Origin: Zingiber officinale
Taxonomy: Eukaryota > Streptophyta > Magnoliopsida > Zingiberales > Zingiberaceae
Reading direction: 5' to 3'
Assembly: GCF_018446385.1 (NCBI RefSeq)
Contig: NC_056005.1
Coordinates: forward strand, 94,268,984-94,332,983
Length of the DNA stretch: 64,000 nt
The notes beneath the pieces were generated by a model. The model made no database searches and was not told where the DNA came from. It worked only from the letters and a program-made list of their open reading frames with translations. Both the position numbers and the translations under genes were made by a program. Of this stretch, positions 21,795 through 35,700 are shown one piece after another. Positions within the stretch are counted from its first letter, which is position 1. Each line of letters starts with the position of its first letter.

Positions 21795-24700
21795 ATGGCG
21801 CAAAGACGTCGATCGGGTGAATCATCATCCTCTCCACATCAATTAGCTGTAAAGGTTATCATTTTACAAACTCTGTGATATTGAGAAGCTGAACTAGTAT
21901 GATTTAAATTTTTTTATTTTTATAAAGTATAGGGTTCAGTTGATGTTGGACAGAAACTGCATTGGAACAGTGTCCTCGGTCACTTTAAAAGTTTTTTTCA
22001 ACCATCCACGAAGAAAGGAACGCATGAAGGTTGTGTTATTTTACATGACCGACACATAGTGCTGATCAAACAGTCACCCTTTCGTATTTTTTTGGACATA
22101 GAAGATATGCAGTACATCCGTGGGATTTTGGTAAATATATTTGAAAATTAGGATTCAAGTAGTCAAACCTTTAGATTCTCAGGTACAATTTATAATTTTG
22201 TATTTTAATTACAAAGTAGTTGTATGGTAAAATTTAAGCTTTTGCTAAACGTGGGGCTGATACGATGTCGTATCAGTGCTTGATATGACATTGTATCATG
22301 TACACGGTGTTCCTAATACTTTTGTATGTGTTGGTAGAAGTCTAATAATAATTTAACTTGGTCAGGTGTTCCGGTTTGCTTCACAAGAGGAGACGTTTCA
22401 TTGCTGCTCGGTATTGCAGACCGAGGAGCTTCAATTCCGATTGATTCAGCTAAAGCATCCAGTGACCTTTTTCTAACTTACTTCTCAAATAAAAAAGAAG
22501 CTACTAGATCAAGAATTGAGGAGTTGCTTAAATTTTATGGCAATCGCGTTGAAGGCGAAGATGATGTTTTATTATTTTGCAAATTATATATTTTGTATAT
22601 ATTTGTTTGTGTCTTATTTTCTTCTAGTACATATAAGGTCCCGTTAAGTCTTATAGATATAGTAGATGATTTTGAGAATCTTGATAGATTCAATTGGGTT
22701 GAAGCAATCCATGAATTTATGACTCCACAATTACCTAAGATTGGGGACATATTTTCATCAACTGAGACAAAACATGCTAACACCAACCTCCCTTACCTAA
22801 AGGGATTTGCTGGTCTTTTGGCAGTAAGTGTTTAATTTGTGTGTAAATTTTTAATATTTTGCGAATAGTTATAAAATAGTCAACCTTTGTCATGGTGAAT
22901 CAGGCATAGTTTTTGGAGCATGTTCCAATCCAAAAATCATACAAAATAAAAGGAGCCAGAATAAATAAGTGGAGGAATATTCCTTCACATATTAGTAAGG
23001 TGAGAGAAATGATTAACCAAGTTTCATCTGAAGAGGTAAATTTAGAATACTTTAACTATAGTTTGGTTAAAAAGTATGGTTTTAACATGTGGTTTAATAT
23101 TCTTACAGGTTGTGATTGACCTAATCCCTAACCAAGATGAAAGATCATTGGTTGAGAACCTTACTAGCGTTGATGACAGTCCACATGCAATGGAGGCATC
23201 ACAAATTGAAGTCAGTGTAGGAGGAAGGTAGATTAATAAGGATTGTTGTAATTGCATTATTCAAGCAAACATAAATAAAGAGCTAACAATGGAGAACATG
23301 CAATTGAAGGAGAGGGTGAAAGAGTTACTTAAAATAGTTGAAAAAAAGTCATGGAATCTCAATATAGCGAGCCTGTAGACGATCCTCAAATTGAACCTGT
23401 AGGTGTTACAACAAGAAGTAGGAGAGGACGTGACAGAAGTCGCTATGATTACAGGGATACTCCAATTGATAGTCCATTGTGGCTCAAAACTTTACCTAAG
23501 AGGCAGCGTAGAAATATACATATAAGTGAGCCTGCGGAAAAAGTTACAAGTATAGGAGAAGGAAAAAAATTTGTCAAAGAATATGTTGTTGTGGGCAAGG
23601 GGAAAGGAAAAATAGGTTTGGATGAAATGGAAGAAGAAATTAATATTGTACAATTGATGGAAGATAAATCTGATGAAGAGGCAAACAAGGATGTAGACAT
23701 GTTTGCCAAATATGACAAAATGAGGAAACAAGCAATTGCTGTAAGACGATATATGCAAATTTCTTTGCAATTTGTTAGATATAATGGATTATCTAATTGC
23801 CTTTTTTGTTTGTATGCATAGTATGTGAAGAAGCAATTTAAGTCTTCCAAGAAAAAAAAAACAAGACGAAGAGGTGGCGTACTTGTTAAAAGCCTTGGAG
23901 GAAATAAAGTATGTAAATTAAATAGTTGAACAGTAAAGTATAATATATGCTTATCTGATTACATATTTGGGCTAAGGTTATCAAAAAGAAATTTGTAAAA
24001 ATAATCTGTGATTTGTTTACTTTGTAGGTTTACAAATGATATAGTTTGGGAGGAACCACCCTTTTGTTTAAATTTGTATTCCCTTTTATCTGGTGTGAAT
24101 GGAGAAATGTTGACAAGAGGGGATGTAATCGACACGTATTGTAAAATTTTATTTAGGGGGGCATTCCCATCTGGAAGCACATACAACAAGTCAATATATT
24201 GTTCAACATTCTTCACAGTAAGGAATTGATTTGATTATAGTAAAAAATAGAATTCTTTTTATTAGTTGGTTATGTATGTATTACTTTGCATATTTGTAGT
24301 CATTAATGAAATCGTCAAGTAAGTTTGTCTTCCAACACATGATAAAGACGGATAGACGAGATGAAGAGGTAAGGTATATATTTATACCTTTGTGCAGTGA
24401 TAATGCACACTTCCACTTGCTGGTGGTTGACACCAAATCAATGACGTTCAATCAGTACAATTCTCTTGCAAGTGGAAGTAAATACAAATATGAATTTGAA
24501 GCAGCGGTGAGCATCTAATAATAATGTGTAGGTTTGTATTTTAATATAAATGCTAGTTGATGGAAAATGGAAATTTCCTCTTCAATCTTCAGGAATCAGA
24601 TTTTAAATTATATAGTCGTGAGCACGTTGCTGCTATTCATCCAAACTTGGAAAGGCATTATCCGTTTGATAGATGGGTCTCTCGCACAATTGAATGTCCA

Positions 24701-24923
24701 CAACAACAAGCAAGGTAAATCGAGAAATAATTGATAAAAAAATATTGACAATTAAAATACTGTTGTTCTTTACAGCGTTGACTGTGGCTTCTTTGTGATG
24801 CAATACATTCGATGTCTCCTATATGATATGAAGATGGACTTCAAACAAGGAGACATGAAAAAGATTAGAATTGATGTAATGGTAGCAATTTTGAGGGATA
24901 AGTATTTTAAAACATTGGATTAA
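21795..24923 (+). pseudogene. ULP1/C48-type cysteine protease-like gene A, MULE-borne, disrupted
   Basis: Probable exons: 21795-21854, 21933-22130, 22338-22823, 22904-23035, 23109-23227, a poorly resolved middle (about 23230-23900), 24028-24217, 24300-24506, 24593-24714, 24776-24923. The N-terminal part holds a domain shared with gene B (KVPLSLIDIVDDFENLDRFNW) typical of plant ULP1-associated proteins. The C-terminal part is C48 protease-like, with His in NAHFHLLVVD, Asn in FNQYNSL where ULP1 usually has Asp, and Cys in VDCGFFVMQYI. ULP1 enzymes mature or remove SUMO; for MULE-borne copies the substrate is unknown. Disabling changes are an in-frame TAG at 22907-22909, where gene B has Trp, and an apparent frameshift in the A-run near 23341. 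The gene is convergent with gene B across the first hairpin array. Confidence 0.75.
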
Positions 24924-25189
24924 ATATCGAGTCTTGTAAGGCAAAAACTTGTATAGAATGTAAATGCACTTATTACGTAGTGTAGGACTTTTAATATCTT
25001 TGTATGTAGTCTTTGTTGTATAATACGGTGGTATGTAGTGTATGAGAATATTAGAAACTGTCACTGGAATATTAATAATATTGCATAGTGATTAGTCAAA
25101 TATAAATCACAATATACAAAATGCAATACTGGTGCTTATCAGTGGAAAGAGACAATGTATATAAGTTGTAATGCACACCATTTCTATCT
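24924..25189 (+). other. 3' flank of protease gene A
   Basis: AT-rich DNA between the TAA at 24921-24923 and the first hairpin-array unit. Probably 3' UTR; nothing else is seen. Confidence 0.5.
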
Positions 25190-25527
25190 TCTCAAAACTG
25201 AAAACATGGTAACGGTTGGAATTGTTTAAAAAATCAAATAGGCTCGGACCAACAGTCGGTTTCAAGAGCACGTCACTAGGTTCCGTGCCAACTGTCACGG
25301 AGCAATACCTTATTAGAAATGGGGTATAAATACGTTTTGACACCAGATATACCATCTTCCCAGTTAGAACTTCACAGGGAACATGATTTCAGGTAGAACC
25401 AAGTAGGGGAGGGCCATCAGTGGGTTTTGGTCAAAACCCACTGATGGACCTTGACACCTCTGATTGGACCCATTTCAGCTCTAGTGGTATTCTGGAGTTG
25501 TAAGGACTCAGAAGATGGTGGCAAATC

Positions 25528-25589
<62 letters not shown>

Positions 25590-28500
25590 CTGGGAAAAAA
25601 CAATATAAAATCAGCCTTCGTTGGGCCTGATATGCTTGGATATCAGGCCCAACGTGGGCCTGATATGAGTATCAATTAATAAAGCATTATTCTTTCTCCC
25701 CCTAATAAAAACTCCAAGCATGCTAACAGGGGCCTGATCAAAATAATAAAATAACATCAATTTTAAAAGTCACTTTCCATACGGTAGAAAAGAAAAGCTG
25801 TGCAGTGTTCCGTGCCAACTGGCACGGAGCCGTACCTTCTAATCCATGGTGTATAAATTATGTTTTACACCATATATACCATATCCCCACCAAGACCTTC
25901 ACAGGGGAATTGATTTCATTTATATCCAAGTAGGGGAGGGGCATCAGTGGGTTTTGGTCAAAACCCACTGATGGACCTAGACACCTCGGATTGGACCGAT
26001 TTTAGTTCTAGTGGTATTCTAGAGTTTCAAGGACTCCATATCTGGTGGCAAATCATTATTAAAATTTCTAAAGGTGCTGGGAGAAAATTAAAATACAATC
26101 AGCCTCCATTGGGCCTGATATGCTTGGATATCAGGCCCAACGTGGGCCTGATATGAGAGCATATCAGACCCAACGTGGGCCTGATATCCAAGCATATCAG
26201 GCCTAAAGTGGCCTTGGCACTGTTCCGTGCCAACTGGCACGAAGCCATACTTCCTAATCCATGGTGTATAAATTATGTTTGACACCATAAATACCATCTC
26301 CCCACCAAGACCTTCACAGGGGACTTGATTTCATGAAAATCCAAGTAGGGGAGGCCCATCAGTGGGTTTTGGTCAAAACCCACTGATGGACCTAGACACC
26401 TGTGATTGGATTCATTTCAGTTCTAGTGGTTTTATGAAGTTGCAAGGACTTAGAATCTGGTGGCAAATAATTATTTAAATATCTATAGGTGCTGGGAAAA
26501 ATTTAAAATACAATCAACCTCCGTTGGACTCGATATGAGTGGATATCAGGCCCAACGTGGGCCTGATATCCAAGCATATCAGGCCCAAAGTGGCCTTGGT
26601 ATGATATCCTTTCTTATAAATTTATACTATCTCCCCTTTTCTATAAACTCAAAATGTGCTACCATGCTCCTTATGAAAAAATAAATGGCAACTGTCACGG
26701 AGCCATACTTCCTAATCCATGGTGTATAAATTATGTTTGACACCATAAATACCATCTCCCCACCAAGACCTTCACAGGGGACTTGATTTCATGAAAATCC
26801 AAGTAGGGGAGTGTCATCAGTGGGTTTTGGTCAAAACCCACTAATGGACCTAGACACCTCTGATTGGACCCATTTCAGTTCTAGTGGTTTTATGGAGTTG
26901 TAAGGACTCAGAATCTGATGGCAAATAATTATTTAAATATTTATAGGTGCTGGGAAAAATTTAAAATACAATCAGCCTCCGTTGGGCCTGATATGCTTGG
27001 ATATCAGGCCCAACATGGGCCTGATATGAGTGCATATCAGGCCCAACGTGGGCCTGATATGAATATCATTTAATAAAGCAGTATTGTATCTCCCCCTAAT
27101 ATAAACTCCAAGCATTCTTACAGGGGCCTGATCAAAATAATAAAATAACATCAATTTTAATAGTCACATTCCATAGGGTAGAAAAGAAAAGGTGTGCACT
27201 GTTCCGTGCCAACTGGCACGGAGCCATACTTCCTAATCCATGGTGTATAAATTATGTTTGACACCATAAATACCATCTCCCCACCAAGACCTTCACAGGG
27301 GACTTGATTTCATGAAAATCCAAGTAGGGGAGGGCCATCAGTGGATTTTGGTCAAAACCCACTGGTAGACCTAGACACCTCTGATTGGACCCATTTCAGC
27401 TCTAGTGGTATTCTGGAGTTGCAAGGACTTAGAATCTGGTGGCAAATAATTATTTAAATATCTATAGTTGCTGGGAAAAATTTAAAATACAATCAGCCTC
27501 CGTTAGGCCTGATATGCTTGGATATCAGGCCCAACGTGGGCCTAATATGAGTGCATATCAGGCCCAACGTGGGCTTGATATCCAAGCATATCAGGCCCAA
27601 AGTGGACTTGGTATGGTATCCTTTCTTATTAATTTATACTTTCTCCCCTTTTCTATAAACTCAAAATGTGCTACCATGCTCCTTATGAAAAAATAAATGG
27701 CAAATGGCACGGAGCCATACTTCGTAATCCATGGTGTATAAATTATGTTTGACACCATAAATACCATCTCCCCACCAAGACCTTCACAGGGGACTTGATT
27801 TCATGAAAATCCAAGTAGGGGAGGGCCATCAGTGGGTTTTGGTCAAAACCCACTGATGGACCTAGACACATCGGATTGGACCCATTTCAACTCTAGTGGT
27901 ATTCTGGAGTTGCAAGGACTCAGAATCTGGTGGCAAATAATTATTTAAATATCTATAGTTGCTGGGAAAAATTTAAAATACAATCAGCCTCTATTGGGCC
28001 TGATATGCTTGGATATCAGGCCCAACGTGGGCCTGATATGAGTGCATATCAGGCCCAACGTGGGCCTGATATCCAAGCATATCAGGCCCAAAGTGGACTT
28101 GGTATGGTATCCTTTCTTATAAATTTATACTATCTCCCCTTTTCTATAAACTCAAAATGTGCTACCATGCTCCTTATGAAAAAATAAATGGCAAATGGCA
28201 CGGAGCCATACTTCCTAATCCATGGTGTATAAATTATGTTTGACACCATAAATACCATCTCCCCACCAAGACCTTCACAGGGGACTTGATTTCATGAAAA
28301 TCCAAGTAGGGGAGGGTCATCAGTGGATTTTGGTCAAAACCCACTGATGGACCTAGACACATCGGATTGGACCCATTTCAGCTCTAGTGGTATTCTGGAG
28401 TTGCAAGGACTCAGAATCTGGTGGCAAATAATTATTTAAATATCTATAGTTGCTGGGAAAAATTTAAAATACAATCAGCCTCTGTTGGGCCTGATATGCT

Positions 28501-29430
28501 TGGATATCAGGCCCAACGTGGGCCTGATATCCAAGCATATCAGGCCCAAAGTGGACTTGGTATGGTATCCTTTCTTATAAATTTATACTATCTCCCCTTT
28601 TCTATAAACTCAAAATGCGCTACCATGCTCCTTATGAAAAAATAAATGGCAACTGGCACGGAGTCATACTTCCTAATCCATGGTGTATAAATTATGTTTG
28701 ACACCATAAATACCATCTCCCCAGCAAGACCTTCACTGAGGACTTGATTTCATGAAAATCCAAGTAGGGGAGGGCCATCAGTGGGTTTTGGTCAAAACCC
28801 ACTGATGGACCTAGACACCTCTGATTGGACCCATTTCAGTTCTAGTGATTTTATGGAGTTTCAAGGACTCAGAATTTGTTGGCAAATAATTATTTAAATA
28901 TTTATAGGTGCTGGGAAAAATTTAAAATACAATCAGCCTCCGTTGGGCCTGATATGCTTGGATATCAGGCCCTGGGCCTGATATCCAAGCATATCAGGCC
29001 CAAAGTGGCTTTGGCACTGTTCCGTGCCAACTGGCACGGAGCCATACTTCCTAAGTCATGGTGTATAAATTATGTTTGACACCATATATACCATCTCTCC
29101 ACCAAGAACTTCATTGGGGACTTGATTTCATGTATATCCAAGTAGGGGAGGGGCATCAGTGGGTTTTGGTCAAAACCCACTGATGGACCTAGACAGCTCC
29201 GATTGAACCCATTTCAGTTCTAGTCGTAATCTGGAGTTGCAAGGACTCCAAATCTGGTGGCAAATAATTACTATCTCCCCCTTTCTATAAACTCCAAATG
29301 TGCTACCATGCTCCTTATGAAAAAAAAAAAAAAATAAGATCATTTTTTAAATTCACTTCCCATAGGGTGGAAAAGAAAAGCGGTGCACTGTTCCGTGCCA
29401 ACTGTCACAGAGCAATACCTTATTAGAAAA
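25190..29430 (+). repeat. Hairpin-bearing tandem array, direct orientation (about nine units of about 490 bp)
   Basis: Units repeat at about 455-520 bp (exactly 491 bp between three successive copies around 27439, 27930 and 28421). Full units contain three hairpins: a TCCGTGCCA/TGGCACGGA stem, a stem of about 16 bp on CCATCAGTGGGTTTT, and a long stem around GGGCCTGATATGCTTGG. At 28485-28549 the long one is a perfect 31-bp stem with a 3-nt loop. A TATA-like GTGTATAAATTATG recurs in almost every unit. The 68-85-residue frames repeated across units are by-products of the repeat. Confidence 0.9.
25528..25590. repeat. AT/GT microsatellite
   Basis: An (AT)n run passes directly into (GT)n inside the first unit of the hairpin array. 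Confidence 0.9.
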
Positions 29431-29553
29431 GGGATTTAAAGAAGGTATTTAGTAACCATAAATTTAATTTACAATAATTTTATTCACCATAAATTTAAGT
29501 TACACAAACAGTAAATCATTACTAGAATAAATTATTACAATTGTTCACTATTT

Positions 29554-32395
29554 CTATGGTTTAAAGTTTTTGTCAGACATGATTTTGTGTCCAAGTCTAA
29601 ATCTATAAGCTCTCATATCAGCTTGTACAAAGTCTGTAGATCTCCGGAACATCAAACTCTCTGCATAGCGCATTATAAAAAAAGCACAATCCAACCTACA
29701 AAACAAATGCACAATCCATCATAAAAAAGGCAAATAGAATTATTATGGAACATACACTAATACTTACGATTTGCTTTGTGTGGGGCCAATAACTTGCATC
29801 GTTTTATACTCTCTCCCGGAGAATGGTTCTAAACCTTTATGCCATATGTGATAGTATGACCAGTTTAGCTCCTTAAAAAACAACACCTACAAATATCAAA
29901 CCATAGTAATTAATACATAAACAATGATTATTGGATATAAGAAATTTGTTACTTACAGTTTGATTAAAAACAGAAGTGTAATTTTCTGTGGTGCCAAGAG
30001 AGTTATAATGAATTATTTGACGTTCCTCCAGGTCCATGACCATTAGATGCCAATGATCATCTTGGTTATGTAGAGGATAAAAAATATATCTAATGTCCTT
30101 GTCGTCATCAGTTTTTGCAGTTTGTTTCAATGCATCAACGTGCATCATTCCGAACAAGTCCTATGCAAATAATAGAGCTATTATGGTGACTGCATCCAAT
30201 ATATAATGTAAACAATTTACAATGAGATAAGGGACATACTGGGAATCCAACCCCACAAAATATGGATGGGTGGTATGGTGAGTTAGAGTGTTTGGCTTCA
30301 TTAGCAAGAATATTCCAATAAACATTTATGTAATCCCCATTGGTATATTGTGTCCAATCAAATATTGTCATAAAAGATTGCATATCTAAGGAGAAATTAT
30401 CATTTGCCCATATTGGTTGCACCGTCACCCTACACACAAGTATACAGTCAATGGTATTTAATAAATTAAAAATAAAAAAAATATCATTAAACTCCAATAA
30501 TAATCCTTTGTTGACATGTGGGTTAAGAATTTAGGTTGGCAACTACGTTACCTTAACTGACTGAGCTTCAACAATGCATCGGCTATCACATCATCTTTGC
30601 TCTTTTTAAAAAATGTTTTCGCTTGCTGAGATAATTAAAATAATACTATGTCATTAAGGATTATAAAATAACAACTTACCTACTCTCGACCGTACCTTCA
30701 ATATTTTGGTTTTGACCTTGTTAATTTCATGACATTGTGTTTCTATCTGTGATGAACTTGTATTTTCTGTCTTTGATGGTGCAGGAGCATCTGGTTCGAC
30801 ACTAAGAACAAACTGTTTGCCTTTTTTTTTTTTGGTGCATTAGGATATCAACCTTTACTGGGTTCTCTTTCTTTTGGGGCCTACCCGAAAATTAGTTGGA
30901 ATTATAGGCAAATTAGGGTCTATGCCTTCTGATGCTGGGTCTATGCCTTCTGATGCTCTTGGCTCCCCTGATATGCTTTGTATGACTTGTTGGAGCTCTT
31001 TAATCTTATTTTCGGCATCGGCTATGATTTTGTCTTTTGTAGTTAAAATCTGTTATCCACGTTAGAATTTATAGTGTCAGCCTTGTTGCCACTCGTATCC
31101 CGTTCTTTACGCAGTTCACTTATTTGTTGATCCTTTTCTTTAAGCATAGCTTCCATATCAGCAATCACAATATCCTTTGCTGCTACTAGACTATCCTTTT
31201 CTTCTATCACCGTTGCCAGGTTTTTATTAGCTTCCTCCAAACTTTGAGAAGCTTTATGTAATTCTTGCTTTAAACTCTCAATTTTGTTATCCTTTTCCTT
31301 GCACAAACTACAATCTACGGTATCGTCACACTGGAGTTGGCCTTCTTCGGCTTGATGTAAAGATCCTTGGCCAACCAACTCAAGATACTCAGATGGCTGA
31401 GGCCGGTTTGGTAGTAAATTTAACTCTGATTCTGTCGGAATTAAATCTACTAAAATTTTATCTGCAGTTACACGGTCTATCATTTTTTTTACTGTGTCAA
31501 CATGATAGTTAGGCCACCTCCATCGTAGTATTCTTGGCAATTTTTCTGGATGGTCTGGATCAATAATGCTGATGTGCTCACACACCCATACCTACAATAT
31601 GATTATAAAAATAATTCATAATCTTTACACATATCTTGCTATATATGTAATCGGACTTACAGCTAAAATATTTGGAAATCCCTTTAGCAAGGGGGCCTTG
31701 GGCATTGCATCAGCAACCTGTGGTTTTGGTCTTAATGTAAGCTCCAATCCAATGGAGTCTAATTGTTGAGCCATGAAACTGTATACTGCATTGCACCAGT
31801 TAAACCTAGCTAAGTTGTCAAAATCATCTACACAGTCAATTAGGGAGAGCACAGGTATTCTGAGAACACTACTACTCCCACAAAACAGAACAGTTGTAAA
31901 AAAATACAGGATAAAAAGCTGACAGTACAGCTTGTCGTTTGATCTAGACTTCCTAATCAGTTTCTCTAAATGTTTGGCGGAACAATCCGATTCTTGGAAA
32001 AACTCCATGTACAGTGCACTTGAAGCCTCATTTAAATCGAGACGAACTATATCTCCATTGTCGGGTAGGCCAAGAATCAGTCCCACATCTACCTTTGTAA
32101 AATTGAGCTTCTTCCCATGGAAGATAAATTTTTTTTCCTCATGATCCCAGTTATCAAACATATTTTGTACCTGAGCTCTTACAAAAGAACTATCAAGGAG
32201 GTCGAGGATCCAGGAAAAAGGTGTGCCTCGAATCATCTGTTCTTGTTCTACAGTCGGGTTAACAGAAGAGATAAACTTTCTGAAGTGGCAAATGGTACTT
32301 TTCCAGTTCATTCTTTTAGTTCTTCCTCCGTTGACGTAACTTTGATAATTTGGTCGATCAGCACACACACTTGTCGAGACTTCTTTTGTTTCCAT
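29554..32395 (-). pseudogene. ULP1/C48-type cysteine protease-like gene B, MULE-borne, probably disrupted
   Basis: The gene starts at ATG 32395. Exon 1 (about 32395-31662) holds an open N-terminal domain with LNFTKVDVGLILGLP and VLSLIDCVDDFDNLARFNW. The second exon (about 31595 downward) opens VWVCEHISIIDP and runs into a coiled-coil stretch (about 31320-31060). The frame ends near 31043 but continues as similar coil sequence in another frame, so a frameshift or unannotated splice is likely. Protease parts lie at about 30415-30240, 30157-29960, 29880-29765 and 29700-29554. Catalytic-like residues are His in DHWHLMVMD, Asn in IIHYNSLG and Cys in LDCAFFIMRYAE, with Ala where most ULP1 proteins have Gly after DC. 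It is diverged from gene A throughout. The two hairpin arrays bracket it. Confidence 0.75.
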
Positions 32396-32760
32396 TGCGA
32401 ACCTAGGTACTGTATAACCACACCTAGAAAAACAACTCTTAGTTCCCGTAATAACGACTACGCTCTTATTCTAACACACCCACACAAACCCTAGGTTAAC
32501 CGGTTATAGAAAGCTTAACTAAATGAGCAACCGACCTACGTACGGAAATGATTCTTGAACGCCGGTGAAGGAAGAGTCACGCCTAGACCGGAGCTGCGTA
32601 GAATGGCTTCAAGAAGAAGATGAAGACCTAAGCAGGAGAGTGTGCGCTTTTGCAGATTGAAACTTGGGCCTGATATCTCATTATTTTATTTTAATTAATC
32701 GCCTCGATTTATGTGTAAGATTATTTATTATTAATTTGAAATAATACTTTTTATAATATC
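32396..32760 (-). promoter_or_regulatory. 5' flank of protease gene B
   Basis: Unique sequence between the gene B ATG and the inner edge of the inverted hairpin array. Any proximal promoter or leader of gene B must lie here or in the array. No certain core element was identified. Confidence 0.35.
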
Positions 32761-35700
32761 AGCCCCCACGTTGGGCCTGATATGCACTCATATCAGGCCC
32801 ACGTTGGGCCTGATATCCAAGCATATAAGGCCCAACGGAGGCTAATTGTATTTTAAATTTTTCCCAGCAACTATAGATATTTAAATAATTATTTGCCACC
32901 AGATTCTGAGTCCTTGCAACTCCAGAATACCACTAGAGCTGAAATGGGTCCAATATGATGTGTCTAGGTCCATCAGTGGGTTTTGACCAAAACCCACTGA
33001 TGACCCTCCCCTACTTGGATTTTCATGAAATCAAGTCCCCTGTGAAGGTCTTGGTGGGGAGATGGTATTTATGGTGTCAAACATAATTTATACACCATGG
33101 ATTAGGAATTATGGCTCCGTGACAGTTGCCATTTATTTTTTCATAAGGAACATGGTAGCACATTTTGAGTTTATAGAAAAGGGGAGATATTATAAATTTA
33201 TAAGAAAGGATACCATACCAAGGCCACTTTGGGCCTGATATGCTTGGATATCAGGCCCACGTTGGGCCTGATATCCACTCATATCAGGCCCACGTTGGGC
33301 CTGATATCCAAGCATATCAAGCCCAACGGAGCCTGATTGTATTTTAAATTTTTCCTAACAACTATAGATATTTAAATAATTATTTGCCACCAGATTCTGA
33401 GTCATTGCAACTCCAGAATACCACTAGAGCTGAAATGGGTCCAATCAAAGGTGTCTAGATCCATCAGTGGGTTTTGACCAAAACCCACTGATGGCCCTCC
33501 CCTACTTGGATTTTCATGAAATCAAGTCCCCTGTGAAGGTCTTGGTGGGGAGATGGTATTTATGGTGTCAAACATAATTTATACACCATGGATTAGGAAG
33601 TATGGCTCCGTGCCAGTTGGCACGGAACAGTGCACACCTTTCTTTTCTACCCTATGGAAGGTGACTATTAAAATTGATGTTATTTTATTATTTTGATCAG
33701 GCCCCTGTAACTTGGAGTTTATATTAGGGGGAAATAGAATACTGCTTTATTAAATGATATTCATATCAGGCCCACGTTGGCCCTGATATGCACTCATATC
33801 AGGCCCACGTTGGGCCTGATATCCAAGCATATTAGGCCGAACGGAGGCTGATTGTATTTTAAATTTTTCCCAGCAACTATAGATATTTAAATAATTATTT
33901 GCCACAAGATCCTGAGTCCTTGCAACTCCAGAATACCACTAGAGCTGAAATGGGTCCAATCCGATGTGTCTAGGTCCATCAGTGGGTTTTGACCAAAACC
34001 CACTGATGGCCCTCCCCTACTTGAATTTTCATGAAATCAAGTCCTCAGTGAAGGTCTTGCTGGGGTGATGGTATTTATGGTGTCAAACATAATTTATACA
34101 CCATGGATTAGGAAGTATGGCTTCGTGCCAGTTGCCATTTATTTTTTCATAAGGAGCATGGTAGCACATTCTGAGTTTATAGAAAAGGGGAGATAGTATA
34201 AATTTATAAGAAAGGATATCATACCAAGGCCACTTTGGGCCTGATATACTTGGATATCAGACCCACGTTGGGCCTGATATCCAAGCATATCAGGCCCAAC
34301 GGAGGCTGATTGTATTTTAAAATTTTTCCAGCACCTATAAATATTTAAATAATTATTTGCCACCAGATTCTGAGTCCTTGAAACTCCATAAAACCACTAG
34401 AACTGAAATAGGTCCAATCAGAGGTGTCTAGGTCCATCAGTGAGTTTTGACCAAAACCCACTGATGGCCCTCCCCTACTTGGATTTTCATGAAATCAAGT
34501 CCCCAATGAAGGTTTTACTGGGGAGATGGTATTTATGGTGTCAAACATAATTTATACACCATGGATTAGGAAGTATGGCTCCGTGCCAGTTGCCATTTAT
34601 TTTTTCATAAGGAGCATGGTAGCACATTTTGAGTTTATAGAAAGGGGAGATAGTATAAATTTATAAGAAAGGATACCATATCAAGGCCACTTTGGGCCTG
34701 ATATGCTTGGATATTAGGCCCACGTTGGGCCTGATATCCAAGCATATCAGGCCCAACGGAGGCTGATTATATTTTAAATTTTTCCCAGCAACTATAGATA
34801 TTTAAATAATTATTTGCCACCAGATTCTGAGTCCTTGCAACTCCAGAATACCACTAGAGCTGAAATGGGTCCAATCCGATGTGTCTAGGTCCATCAGTGG
34901 GTTTTGACCAAAATCCACTGATGGCCCTCCCCTACTTGGATTTTCATGAAATCAAGTCCTCAGTGAAGGTCTTGCTGGGGAGATGATATTTTTGGTGTCA
35001 AACATAATTTATACACCATGGATTAGGAAGTATGGCTCCGTGCCAGTTGCCATTTATTTTTTTCGTAAGGAGCATGGTAGCACATTTTGAGTTTATAGAA
35101 AAGGGGAGATAATATAAATTTATAAGAAAGGATACCATACCAAGGCCACTTTGGGCCTGATATGCTTGGGTATCAGGCCCACGTTGGGCCTGATATCCAA
35201 GCATATTAGGCCCAACGGAGCCTGATTGTTTTTTAAATTTTTCCCAGCACCTATAGATATTTAAATAATTATTTGCCTCCAGATTCTAAGTCCTTGCAAC
35301 TCCAGAATACCACTAGAGCTGAAATGTGTCCAATCAGAGGTGTCTAGGTCCATCAGTGGGTTTTGACCAAAACCCACTGATGACCCTCCCCTACTTGGAT
35401 TTTCATGAAATCAAGTCTCCTGTGAAGGTCTTGGTGGAGAGATGGTATTTATGGTGTCAAACATAATTTATACACCATGGATTAGGAAGTATGGCTCCAT
35501 GCCAGTAGGCACAGAACAGTGCACAACTTTTCTTTTCTACCCTATGGAAGGTGACTATTAAAATTGATGTTATTTTATTATTTTGATCAGGCCCCTGTAA
35601 GAATGCTTGGAGTTTATATTAGGGGGAGATAGAATAATGCTTTATTAAATGATAGTCATATCAGACCCACGTTGGGCCTGATATCCAAGCATATCAGGCC

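Noticed and set aside
26460..28650. Repeated small proteins of 68-85 residues (with MLGYQAQRGP blocks) every 491 bp
   Set aside because: They follow the repeat period exactly, cover the hairpin palindromes and appear in whichever orientation the array has. This is a repeat by-product, not a conserved gene family.
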